DNA of 64,000 nt from Phycisphaerae bacterium. GTDB lineage: Bacteria > Planctomycetota > Phycisphaerae > UBA1845 > UTPLA1. How positions within the stretch are numbered: the stretch's first letter is position 1; every line of letters begins with the position of its first letter. Position numbers and translations under genes: made by a program. Under the pieces are notes generated by a model. That model searched no databases. It had not been told where the DNA came from and saw only the letters and a program-made list of their open reading frames with translations. Shown in pieces: positions 39,855 through 48,797 of the stretch. The stretch spans positions 124,001 through 188,000 of the forward strand of contig JAHBXN010000006.1 of the NCBI GenBank assembly GCA_019636475.1, given 5' to 3'.

Positions 39855-42134
39855 CTACTCCAGCGATCCGATTCGGTCGCGGATTCGTTGGATTTCCTCC
39901 GGCGGCATTCGGTTCGGCTGCGATACATAGACGCGATTCGATTCAAGCTCCAGTGCCGCGCGCAAGCTGTCCGCCGCCTCGCGACGCAGCCCGGTCGATC
40001 TCGTGGCTTCGCCGAGCTGGACGAGTAACTCCGCGAGCTGGATGCGCCGCGCCGGTGCGGTCGGATAAGCCGCCACGCAGCGGCGGTACAACTCGACCGA
40101 TCGCGCCAGATCGTCGACATCGCGGGTCAGATGAAATCGCTGCTGATACAGTTGGCTCAATTGCTGGACGATGAGTGCGTTGTCCGGATCGCGAACGCGA
40201 CCCTCTTCCGCCAGGCGGATCGTGCGATCGGAATGCGCGAGGGTGCGAACCCGGGGGAATAATTGTTCCGTCCATTCCGTGACGGCCGTTGCATCAAGTG
40301 GATAGCAGGCGTGCGCCGACGCATAGGCGATGCCGCCCGGTGAACGCTCATAGATTTCCCATGGTGTTGGTTTGACGGCGGCGCGGGCGACGGGGAGCTC
40401 CGCGGCGACTTTCGCGGCGGACAGAGCGAGCCAGAGCAGAATTGCGCCGGATGACGCCGCGAAGACGGCCGCGGCAATGAGCGGCGCGCGCGGCCGTCGA
40501 GACGCCAATGCACTCGGCGGAGGCGGTTGCACGGTCGCCTCGTGGTCTCGGGAGGCCAGCATGACGGCGGCGAGTGCGAGGAATGAGGTTGCCGGACCGC
40601 CCGCGAAAAGCGCCAGATCGATCGACGTATGAACCAGAAATCCGATGACCCCGGCGGCCGCGATTAGCGAGATCGGTCCCGTCCGCGCATCAGAAATGCC
40701 GGGTGAATCAGTGAATTCGAACGCGCTAGCCAGCGCGCCGATAAACCACGGAAATGCCACGAGTCCGGCACTAAGTGTGAGCAGGGCCGGTTCGTCATTT
40801 CCGACGATGGCCAGCCACGGGATAAATGTGCATGCGAACACCGCCGAGATCCGGAGAATCATTGACGAGCTTTCGCCGGCCGAAGTCGTGTCGTGATCGG
40901 CTGGCCCGGTTGGTTCGGCCGCGCGACGGGAGACGCCGATCGCCAGAATGAGAAATCCGGCCAGTCCCACGACGCCCCACTCGGTCGCTAATTGCACCGG
41001 CCAGCTGTGCGGTGATTCCACTTCTTCGGGACACTCGACGGGCTTGAATCGCGTGAAGTGACGCCCGAAATTATCCGCGCCGACGCCGAGGAGGCCGAGT
41101 TCATGCATCATGTCGGCGGCGCCTTGCCAATACATGTAACGAAAAAGGATCGATCGACCCAGCACATCCGGTTTTGCCCGGAGCAGTCCGACGACTGCAG
41201 CGGCCGCCAGTGCCGCGACGATCCAGCCGAGGGCGATTGCGCGATTGGGCGGCAGTCGCAGCCGGCGAAGCAGCGAATGGCCGATCCAGAAAACGGCGCC
41301 GATCAGACAGGCCGCCATCGCGCCTTTGCTTTGTGTCCCAAATAGCACTGCGAAGAGTGCGAGTATCAGCAGTGCGGGCATGGCGATCGCGGCCGGGCGG
41401 ATTTTGCGGCTGAGTCGATCCGCGATGAGCGACACGACAGCCGCGATGAAAACGATCAACTGGCTGGCGAGGAGATTGGGATGGCCGTAGAAGCCGGTGA
41501 CGGCTCCGGACCTCATCCGCATTTCAAAATCATGTGTGAATCCTGGGGACGGCTCGCCGTTGCTGGCCGGCCCCATGAGCTCGGCTCGGTGCTCTTCGAA
41601 ATATCGAATGGTATCAGGCAATTCGACGAAATGCTGCCATGCCGCTTTGAACACAATGGTCGCGGCTGTGCCGGTCAGGACGTACAAGGCAAGTCGAATG
41701 TGCCGTGGTGATGTCAGCAGTTGCCGCAGGGCGAAGAAGTAAACGAGTCCGGAGAGAAAATCGATCGTGCCAATCAGCGCGAGGTGCTTCTGACCGGCTC
41801 GGGTCGTGGAGATGATGGCCGCGACCGCGAGCAGCGCAAAGCCGAGTTCGCCGCCGGTCGTGCGCGGTTTTAGTCCGCGTTGGAATTGCCGGACAAGGAC
41901 GGTGCCGGCGACCGCGATGATGATCGCATCGAGCACGAATGTCGTCGCCGGCTGCACTGTTCCCGGCGCCTGCAGTGTGCGCATAAGCCGCGGGGACTCG
42001 AATGTGTGTGTTTCGTTGATGATCGTGCGCAGGGGAATGAGCGCGAGCAGAATGAAAAGGAGCACATGGCTGATACGCTCGTTTGATGCGATCTCTCCGC
42101 GCGGGGGTGGTCTTTCGGCACGTCGATCACGCAT
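39855..42134 (-). CDS. O-antigen ligase/polymerase-like membrane protein with C-terminal TPR region
   Basis: 759 residues from ATG 42134 (MRDRRAERPP). About 12 membrane segments span residues 20-560, with the periplasmic loop containing HPNLLASQ and a second motif ELGLLGVGADNFGRHF, typical of WaaL/Wzy-type polysaccharide enzymes. The last ~160 residues hold helical TPR-like repeats (DPDNALIVQQLSQLYQQRF, YPTAPARRIQLAELLVQLG). The start overlaps the end of the upstream WecA-like gene by 8 bases, implying coupled translation. Role: polymerising or ligating a lipid-linked glycan at the periplasmic face. The polysaccharide is unknown. Confidence 0.78.
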   Translation of the reverse strand: MRDRRAERPPPRGEIASNERISHVLLFILLALIPLRTIINETHTFESPRLMRTLQAPGTVQPATTFVLDAIIIAVAGTVLVRQFQRGLKPRTTGGELGFALLAVAAIISTTRAGQKHLALIGTIDFLSGLVYFFALRQLLTSPRHIRLALYVLTGTAATIVFKAAWQHFVELPDTIRYFEEHRAELMGPASNGEPSPGFTHDFEMRMRSGAVTGFYGHPNLLASQLIVFIAAVVSLIADRLSRKIRPAAIAMPALLILALFAVLFGTQSKGAMAACLIGAVFWIGHSLLRRLRLPPNRAIALGWIVAALAAAAVVGLLRAKPDVLGRSILFRYMYWQGAADMMHELGLLGVGADNFGRHFTRFKPVECPEEVESPHSWPVQLATEWGVVGLAGFLILAIGVSRRAAEPTGPADHDTTSAGESSSMILRISAVFACTFIPWLAIVGNDEPALLTLSAGLVAFPWFIGALASAFEFTDSPGISDARTGPISLIAAAGVIGFLVHTSIDLALFAGGPATSFLALAAVMLASRDHEATVQPPPPSALASRRPRAPLIAAAVFAASSGAILLWLALSAAKVAAELPVARAAVKPTPWEIYERSPGGIAYASAHACYPLDATAVTEWTEQLFPRVRTLAHSDRTIRLAEEGRVRDPDNALIVQQLSQLYQQRFHLTRDVDDLARSVELYRRCVAAYPTAPARRIQLAELLVQLGEATRSTGLRREAADSLRAALELESNRVYVSQPNRMPPEEIQRIRDRIGSLE

Positions 42135-43230
42135 GTTCACCCGTGCTTTCGAGCAGGGCGACAAGGCAGACCACGAGCGCAGTGTGGATGAGGATGCCCC
42201 ATGCCTCGGCCCAACCGGCCTTAGGTAGGAGCAATGCCGGCATGGCCGTGACGGCGGTCGCCAGCCAGATCACCATAACGGCACGCGGCACGCTCATTCC
42301 GCGTTTGACGAGTCGATGCGAGAAATGTCGGCGATCGCCCCGCCAGAGCGGCACGCTCAGCCGCCAACGGATCAGAAAAACCGACAGCGTGTCATACAGC
42401 GGCACGGCCATGACGACGATCGGAGAAAACACGGCGAGCGGACGATCGCCATGAGCCGGAGCCACGAAGGTGGTCATGATCGTAAAGACCCCGAGCAGCA
42501 TGCCGACGACGGTGCTTCCGGCATCGCCCATGTAAATGCGCGCGGGATAAAAGTTGAACGGCAGGAAGCCCAGCAGCGATCCGACCAGAAGCCAGCAGCA
42601 CGCCGGCACAAAGATCTGCCCGCCGAGCATGGAGGTTATCGCGAACACGGCCGCGGCGATCGCCGCCACGCCGGCTGCAAGCCCGTCCATGTTGTCGAGA
42701 AAGTTGAGCGAATTGGTCAGCGTGACGATCCACAGGATCGAAAGGATGATTGATATCGGCTCGCCGAGATGGGAAAGCAGTCGCAGGTTGCAGAAAAGCA
42801 CGAGCAGCGTCGCAACGGCGCCTTGAATCAGAAATTTGATTCCGGGCCCGAGCGGCCTCCGATCGTCCCAGAGGCCCATTATGCACAAGGTGACCGCGCC
42901 GGCGCAGATCGCCAGCGCTCCCGGTGTTTTCGCCGCGATGCCCGCGAGATGTGGCGCCGCCGAATCGGGAATCCATGAAGGCGGGGTGGACGCAAAGGCG
43001 CACGCGAAAATTGAAACAAGAATGATCGGCAGCACGATCGCGGCGGTCACCCCGACGCCCCCGCCCAGCGCGATGGGGGCGGCGTGACCCTTATGGCCGC
43101 CAGGCTTGTCGGTGAAGTCGAGGCGGATGGCCCATCGGCGCATGAACCACGTCGCCGGCGCGGAGAGCGCGAAGCCAATGGGGGCAGCCAGGATCGGTAA
43201 TGTCGAATCGCTGATCACGCGAAAGCCCAT
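42127..43230 (-). CDS. undecaprenyl-phosphate sugar-1-phosphate transferase (WecA/MraY family)
   Basis: 367-residue polyprenyl-phosphate transferase with about ten membrane segments. Motifs in order: DKPGGHKGH (cytoplasmic loop), MGLWDDR, NSLNFLDNMDGL (catalytic Asp region), IYMGDAGS, and HFSHRLVKRG. These fit WecA/TagO-type enzymes, which start an undecaprenyl-linked glycan by adding a HexNAc-1-phosphate, better than MraY. It heads the two-gene polysaccharide unit with the O-antigen-ligase-like gene and is divergent from the formyl-THF cyclo-ligase gene. Confidence 0.88.
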   Translation of the reverse strand: MGFRVISDSTLPILAAPIGFALSAPATWFMRRWAIRLDFTDKPGGHKGHAAPIALGGGVGVTAAIVLPIILVSIFACAFASTPPSWIPDSAAPHLAGIAAKTPGALAICAGAVTLCIMGLWDDRRPLGPGIKFLIQGAVATLLVLFCNLRLLSHLGEPISIILSILWIVTLTNSLNFLDNMDGLAAGVAAIAAAVFAITSMLGGQIFVPACCWLLVGSLLGFLPFNFYPARIYMGDAGSTVVGMLLGVFTIMTTFVAPAHGDRPLAVFSPIVVMAVPLYDTLSVFLIRWRLSVPLWRGDRRHFSHRLVKRGMSVPRAVMVIWLATAVTAMPALLLPKAGWAEAWGILIHTALVVCLVALLESTGEHA

Positions 43231-43309
43231 GCGCGCCGGATGCGGCGGACGGCCATTGAAAGCGTCCGGGCAATTCTATATGGTTACGGAGAAGCGAAAA
43301 GAGGGTTTG

Positions 43310-43876
43310 GTGAAAAAGGAACTTCGTTCAGGACTTCGCTCACTGCTCGAGGCCATGTCGCCCGACGTGATTCGTCAGAAGTCGGGTCAGGCGGCCCGGC
43401 ATCTCTTCGCCGAGCCAATCTGGACTCGATGCGAAATCCTGATGATCTACCTCTCGCTGAATCATGAAGCCGACACGACTCCCATCGTGCTTCGAGCCTG
43501 GCAGTCCCGCAAGCGCGTGTTGGCGCCGCAGGTCGGCTGGGAGACCAAGCAGATGCTTCCGGTCGAGATCAGGAATCTCGATACCGATGTGGCCGACAGC
43601 AACTACGGCATTCGAGAGCCGGTGCGCGGCGTGCCGTTTCCGATCGAATTGATCGACTTGGTCATCGTGCCGGGCATCGGATTCGACCTTCAGGGAAATC
43701 GGCTCGGTCGCGGAAGAGGCTTCTACGATCGCTTTCTTTCACGGCCGAATTTCAAAGGAGTGTTCTGCGGATTCGCGCTGGAAGAGCAGGTTGTTCCGTC
43801 GCTGCCGGCCGACCCGCACGATGTGAAGGTTCATATGCTCGTGACCGATCAGCAGGTTCGGCATTTTGCGAAATAA
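43310..43876 (+). CDS. 5-formyltetrahydrofolate cyclo-ligase
   Basis: 189-residue enzyme turning 5-formyl-THF into 5,10-methenyl-THF with ATP. It begins MKKELRSGLRSLLEAMS (GTG 43310 after GAGGG), the family N-terminus. The conserved C-terminal motif is VPGIGFDLQGNRLGRGRGFYDR, which binds the nucleotide and folate. An ATG 30 bases upstream at 43280 is a less likely start because it has no ribosome-binding site. It is divergent from the polysaccharide genes and shares its promoter region with them. Confidence 0.9.
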   Translation: MKKELRSGLRSLLEAMSPDVIRQKSGQAARHLFAEPIWTRCEILMIYLSLNHEADTTPIVLRAWQSRKRVLAPQVGWETKQMLPVEIRNLDTDVADSNYGIREPVRGVPFPIELIDLVIVPGIGFDLQGNRLGRGRGFYDRFLSRPNFKGVFCGFALEEQVVPSLPADPHDVKVHMLVTDQQVRHFAK

Positions 43877-43921
43877 GGCGCGTCCGGCTTTACCCCCAGT
43901 TCTCTTCGTGTCTGCCCGCGA

Positions 43922-46879
43922 TTACTCCGGCCAGACAAGATTGCCGAGCGACCGCGGATCGTAGCAGTACCGCGGAGCCCGCGCCCAGTCGGAGTACTCA
44001 CCGCGCGTCGGCTCTAGCCGCGCAATGTTCAACCCCCAGACGCGATTGAAGACTGCATCGGGTCCGAACGACTCGATGGGAATCGCGACCTCCGCGGACC
44101 AGCCGAACTCCGTTCGGACGACACAGCACTCGGGCAGCGGGCCGGCCCACGGCCTTACATCCCCGATGGGTGGGTGAGTGCCGATACCACACTCGAAGCG
44201 CGGATTGCCGGTTGACTTCAGCACGATGTGATACAGGTCGCCGCTTTGCGTTCCTTTGTTCGTCGGATCGAGAATGATCTCGATGAGGTCCTCGCCGACC
44301 GGCATGAGATCTTCATATTCCACGAAATTCCGCATCGGGACCGCGCCGGGCGCATCGCTTGCATCTGTGGATTCGCGCTTGGGCGTGCCTGCGTGTACGC
44401 CGATGAAGAGCATGCCGCGCGAAACCAGAAAGTAGGCAATCGTCTGTGATTCCGCCCTGCGGCGTTCACGGCCGAGGCCGTCTCGATTTGATACAAGTCG
44501 AAAATCACCGGCTGCATTGAAGGCGCTCGGCGGCCAGTCACTGAGCTTCCCGTCGATCGTGATCGGGAGCGGCGCCCGGGGCGCTTGCACCACGGAGACC
44601 GTCGCCGCGATTTCCACTTTCCCGTTCGCGCCGGCGTCAAAGAGGATGGGCTGCACGAAATGGCCGTCGAGATCGGCGACCGGCAGCGTATCACTCTTCG
44701 CAATCAGCTGCCGCCGCGCGACGGCCCACTCATTCAAGGGCCCCACTCGCACCACGTCGCTGATATTTCGCAACCCGGTCGGCATGCCGCCAAAGCGAAA
44801 CTCGCCCTCGGCCGGGGTGCGCAGCTCGCTGCGGACGCCCGCCTCGAACGTGAGCACCCAGCCTTCCTGTCCCGGGCGTTCGTCGCGACGCAGCCGCGCA
44901 GACTCCGTCCACGCTTCGATTGTCCGGGTCTCTTCGAGGAAACTGATCCAGTCTTCGCGCGCCGCGCCCGCGACGGGTGTTTCTTCGGGCTGGGTCGTCG
45001 TCGGCGGCCGGAGCGTGTAGCGCAGTTCGTCGTCCAGAATACGCCGCGCCAGTTCCCATGTCGCCGGCGTCTCGACGCGCCGGCCAAGAAGTCCGTCCTG
45101 GTAATTGTCTCCATATGCGTCGGTGCCCGCTGCCTTGATGAGCGAACTGGCTACGAGCTTTGCCGTCTCCTTCCGGCCGCTCTCGGTGAGTTGACGAAGT
45201 CGCTGGTGGTCCTGAAGGCCAAGCTGGAGCTGCTTCAGTCGCACGGACGGCACCGGTGAAGACAGTCCGAACATCGTGCCGGGATATACCAGCCATGCGT
45301 CGGTGCGCTGTTGTCGATTGCGAATGGCCGTGTCGAACACCGCATCGGGCCAACTGGTTACGGCGTCAAGAAGAACGGCCTCATGACCTTGCAGATACGC
45401 CTGCCAGGCCAGGCTTCGCGCCTGGATCGGCGGCGCTTCGACCGCCAGCGATCCACTGTAGGGCGGCCGATCGGGAGGAAGCCATGTGCGCTTGCCGAGA
45501 GTCTGGAGTCGTCGCAGCGTGGGCGGATGCTGATAGCGGGCAGGTGTCGCCCAGATGTCAATCTGTGCGGACAGATCCTGAAATACATGCTCAAACCATC
45601 CGAAGGGCGCCATCGATTGCGGCGCCAGCCGGGTGGCAAACGGCAGGTCCGGCTCCACGAAGTGGGTCATGGTTGCCAGGCGGCGCACGCGATCGAAGTC
45701 ACCCGTCTCAGCTTCGTCGCCGCGTGGCGTGTTGAAAAAAATGTACGACTGGCCCATCCAACCCTTCTGCCGAACGTGCGCCGCGACATTCGCGAGGTAC
45801 TCGCTGAGCACCGCCGCGTACGTCGTCGAATCCACTCCGCCATATTGCGACGGATCGGGCTGCTCGAGATTGACCGGCACGGGCCATGCGGCGGCCGGTC
45901 GGCGGTCGGCGTAGGCGCTTCCGTCAATCAGGGGGCCGCACACGGCGTCATAATCGTCCCATTGCAGAAGCAGGCTGCCGTCGAGATCCTGCGTCAATCT
46001 GGGATAGATTTCGTCGGTGACGGGCGACAGGCCGTGATCGTGCAGTAGCTCGAAGGTTTCACGAATGACGCGGCGCGCATCCGGGTCGCTCGCCACGAGT
46101 CGCGGATTATTCGGATCGACACGGGTGTGGGACTTGATAATCGGGCCCAGTTGGACCTTGGCGATAACCGGCAAAGCTCGCTCCGGCTCCGTAAATAGAT
46201 CGAGCACATCAAGAATGATCGGCGTTCGAAGCGATCCGCCCGCGGCGCTGCGCACAACCAGTTCGCCCGAATAGCGTCCGACATTCGTACTGGCCGGAAT
46301 TCGAATCTCAACCCACATCACGAGATTCTCATTGCGCGGAATGACGTAGGGTTGCCCATGCTGCGGCGCGTCGATCGGCACAAGCGCATCGGGAATCTGC
46401 CGCGGCTCGCGAAGCCCGATCGATCGCAGATACCAGTTGGGATATCGATCGATCGTGATCGGCCAGTGCCGATACAGCCGAAACGCGTCCGCGGAAATCC
46501 GGCCCGCCGGCCCGGTGAGGTCGGTCGCCGTGATCTGCACACCCGCGATGGCGACTCTTTCGGCATGCAGCGCGTAGGAGAACGCGACTGTTTCGTTGAC
46601 GGCGCCGCGCAGCGATACGCTGCCCGAGCTGGCGTTGAAGTAGTCAGACTGAGTCCCCGCGGCATCCGTCGCCGCGATGGATTCCGATGGACCGGTCGCC
46701 CACGCCATCGGCATGATCGGATTCGCCTTCGGTTGCCCGCAGCCGAAAAGCAGCAGCACCGGAGCAAACGCCCCCATCACGACGAAGGATCGCCCGCCGA
46801 TTACGGATAACGCGCCGGACCGTTGGGCGAATTTTTGTGCTTGGCGGCTGGATTGTTCGGAGCAAAACAGCATGATCAT
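43922..46879 (-). CDS. DUF4091-type lipoprotein with C-terminal CBM9/DOMON-like domain
   Basis: 985 residues. Signal sequence with lipobox LLLFGC near residue 47; the first ATG at 46879 gives a long n-region, and ATG 46777 (MGAFAPVLLL) is a possible shorter start. The middle region (about 60-560), rich in Trp and Tyr, resembles the glycoside-hydrolase-like DUF4091 architecture. The C-terminal third contains ITIDGKLSDWPPSAFNAAG and FLVSRGMLFIGVHAG, typical of CBM9-like beta-sandwich carbohydrate-binding domains. A role in polysaccharide degradation at the cell surface is likely. No catalytic residues were assigned. Confidence 0.75.
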   Translation of the reverse strand: MIMLFCSEQSSRQAQKFAQRSGALSVIGGRSFVVMGAFAPVLLLFGCGQPKANPIMPMAWATGPSESIAATDAAGTQSDYFNASSGSVSLRGAVNETVAFSYALHAERVAIAGVQITATDLTGPAGRISADAFRLYRHWPITIDRYPNWYLRSIGLREPRQIPDALVPIDAPQHGQPYVIPRNENLVMWVEIRIPASTNVGRYSGELVVRSAAGGSLRTPIILDVLDLFTEPERALPVIAKVQLGPIIKSHTRVDPNNPRLVASDPDARRVIRETFELLHDHGLSPVTDEIYPRLTQDLDGSLLLQWDDYDAVCGPLIDGSAYADRRPAAAWPVPVNLEQPDPSQYGGVDSTTYAAVLSEYLANVAAHVRQKGWMGQSYIFFNTPRGDEAETGDFDRVRRLATMTHFVEPDLPFATRLAPQSMAPFGWFEHVFQDLSAQIDIWATPARYQHPPTLRRLQTLGKRTWLPPDRPPYSGSLAVEAPPIQARSLAWQAYLQGHEAVLLDAVTSWPDAVFDTAIRNRQQRTDAWLVYPGTMFGLSSPVPSVRLKQLQLGLQDHQRLRQLTESGRKETAKLVASSLIKAAGTDAYGDNYQDGLLGRRVETPATWELARRILDDELRYTLRPPTTTQPEETPVAGAAREDWISFLEETRTIEAWTESARLRRDERPGQEGWVLTFEAGVRSELRTPAEGEFRFGGMPTGLRNISDVVRVGPLNEWAVARRQLIAKSDTLPVADLDGHFVQPILFDAGANGKVEIAATVSVVQAPRAPLPITIDGKLSDWPPSAFNAAGDFRLVSNRDGLGRERRRAESQTIAYFLVSRGMLFIGVHAGTPKRESTDASDAPGAVPMRNFVEYEDLMPVGEDLIEIILDPTNKGTQSGDLYHIVLKSTGNPRFECGIGTHPPIGDVRPWAGPLPECCVVRTEFGWSAEVAIPIESFGPDAVFNRVWGLNIARLEPTRGEYSDWARAPRYCYDPRSLGNLVWPE

Positions 46880-47211
46880 TTAGTGCGCCGATCGGTAATC
46901 GGGATCGGATGCGTGCGGGTTTGTGCCGGATTCGGCGTCGCGTTCAGGTGCCGCTCGCCGCCACCGCGCTTTGCGTCTTCTAAAACATCGGACCGCCGAA
47001 CGCAAGAAAACCGTTATCACCCGCACGAAGAGCCGGCGGTTTCCGTCCAGTTCCACCCGGGGCAGGTTATTGGGACGTATTCAGGGATATTCGGCTTTCG
47101 ATCGCAATGAGATTGGGAACCGTTATGATTGAAAGCAATTCGACTTTGCACGCTCCCGGGCTCGCCGATTGCCGGGAGTCCGTGACGGGTTGGAAATAGG
47201 GAGGGGTCTCA
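46880..47211. other. 332-bp divergent intergenic region
   Basis: Between the DUF4091 lipoprotein (minus) and the dockerin-bearing nuclease-like gene (plus). A GGGAACC followed by TTATGATT lies at 47115-47130, which might belong to a promoter; the ribosome-binding site GGGAGGGG sits just before 47212. I see no coding sequence, repeat or structured RNA. Confidence 0.4.
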
Positions 47212-48639
47212 ATGTCAGGTGGGTTCGTTCTGATGCGGGCGGCCGGCGCATGTTGCCGCAATGTTCATGTGATTTCCTGTGCCATGATTTCGGCACTACT
47301 TCCGGCTGCCGCGTGGGCGTACAACCCCATTGTCGGAGACTTCTCAAAGGCCGATCCGCTGGATGTCCGCGTGATGGCGTATAACACGGCGGGGCGGTTC
47401 ATCTCAACAAGCAGCGCCGACGCATCCTTTAATCGCATCCTCACGGCGATTCAACCGGACGTCATCTGTTTCGAGGAAATCGCGTCCGGCGTGTCAACAA
47501 GCCAGATCGCCTCGCGAATGAACTCGATCATGCCGATCGGCGGCGCGGGATGGCAGGTTCACTTCGGCATTCTGGCTGGCACCCGCAATGCGATCATCTC
47601 GCGATATCCACTGTCCATGACGCGAACCGATACGGTTCCCGCCTCGTCGACGCGCGGCGTGACCATTGCGCTCGTCGATCTCCCGAATGCAAGTTATCCG
47701 CTCGACCTGTACCTGCTCGGCGTGCATCTGAAATGCTGCGGGAATGCCGGCGGCAGTGAAGACGCCAGTAGACAGCGCAGCGCCGACGCCATCGCGAACT
47801 GGCTGGGCGATGCCCGGGGCGTGGCGCGACCGGCCGGCAATAATGTGGTGCTGCCGCTCAACACGCCGATGATGGTGCTGGGAGACTTCAATCTGGTCGG
47901 AGGGCCCCAGCCGGAAAACACGTTGGTCACCGGAAATATCCAGGATGAAGCGACCTTCGGTCCGGACGTCACCGGCGACTGGGACGCCTCCTTTGTAACG
48001 GATCTCGCCCCGGCCGATCCATTCACCGGCGCCATAATCACATGGCAGGGAAATGGCAGCTTTCCGCCATCGCGGCTCGATCGAATGATCTTCACGGACA
48101 GCGCGGTCGTCGTCGCCAACAGCTTTGTGCTCAACACGAGCACCATGCCGCCCGCGGCGCTGTCGGCCGCCGGGCTTCTGGCCGGCGACACGCAGACCCA
48201 GGTCACGTCCGACCACCTGCCGATCGTGGCGGATTTGCGGATGGCGGCGTGTACGGACTCCGACGGCGACGGCATCTGTGACGACCAGGATGGCTGTCCG
48301 AATGATCCGGCGAAGGGGAGCCCGGGCGTCTGTGGTTGCGGCGTTAGCGATGTCGATTCCGACAACGACGGAGCCCCCGACTGCATCGACGCATGTCCCG
48401 GGGATCCCCTGAAGACTGTTCCCGGCCGATGCGGCTGCGGTGCGCCGGATACACCGGCCGACGGCGATATCAATGACGACGGCAGGGTCGATGGCCTGGA
48501 CCTCATGCAATTCGCCGACGCCGTTCTCTCGCAAGACGCGGACACGCAGACGATCTGCCACGGCGACTTCGACGGCGATGGACAGGTGTCCGTCGCGGAT
48601 GTGCCCGGTATGTCCAACGCTCTCATCCTGGCGCCGTGA
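47212..48639 (+). CDS. secreted endonuclease/exonuclease/phosphatase-family protein with calcium repeats and dockerin-like tail
   Basis: 475 residues. Signal peptide to about residue 37 (ISALLPAAAWAYN). Residues about 50-345 are an EEP fold: VMAYNTAG, the metal Glu in DVICFEEIASG, VHLK, MMVLGDFN and the final SDHLPIVADL (Asp-His). Thrombospondin-type-3 repeats follow (DSDGDGICDDQDGCPNDP and relatives). The C-terminus has two dockerin-like EF loops, GDINDDGRVDGLD and GDFDGDGQVSVAD. GGGAGGGG precedes the ATG at 47212. The enzyme should be a surface-associated phosphodiesterase or DNase-like protein; nucleic acid versus lipid or phosphate substrate is open. Confidence 0.85.
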   Translation: MSGGFVLMRAAGACCRNVHVISCAMISALLPAAAWAYNPIVGDFSKADPLDVRVMAYNTAGRFISTSSADASFNRILTAIQPDVICFEEIASGVSTSQIASRMNSIMPIGGAGWQVHFGILAGTRNAIISRYPLSMTRTDTVPASSTRGVTIALVDLPNASYPLDLYLLGVHLKCCGNAGGSEDASRQRSADAIANWLGDARGVARPAGNNVVLPLNTPMMVLGDFNLVGGPQPENTLVTGNIQDEATFGPDVTGDWDASFVTDLAPADPFTGAIITWQGNGSFPPSRLDRMIFTDSAVVVANSFVLNTSTMPPAALSAAGLLAGDTQTQVTSDHLPIVADLRMAACTDSDGDGICDDQDGCPNDPAKGSPGVCGCGVSDVDSDNDGAPDCIDACPGDPLKTVPGRCGCGAPDTPADGDINDDGRVDGLDLMQFADAVLSQDADTQTICHGDFDGDGQVSVADVPGMSNALILAP

Positions 48640-48797
48640 CGCGAGGTTCGTGTCGCTACCGGCGGTTTCCGGCGCGCGATCCGCGCAAATACCGATCCGG
48701 CCACGCCTTCCATCGAGTTTTGTTTCACAATGCGGAACAGTGAGCAAGCATCTTCCGTGCGCTGCCGAGATGCGGCCGCGCCTGGGAGCGCCTGCTC

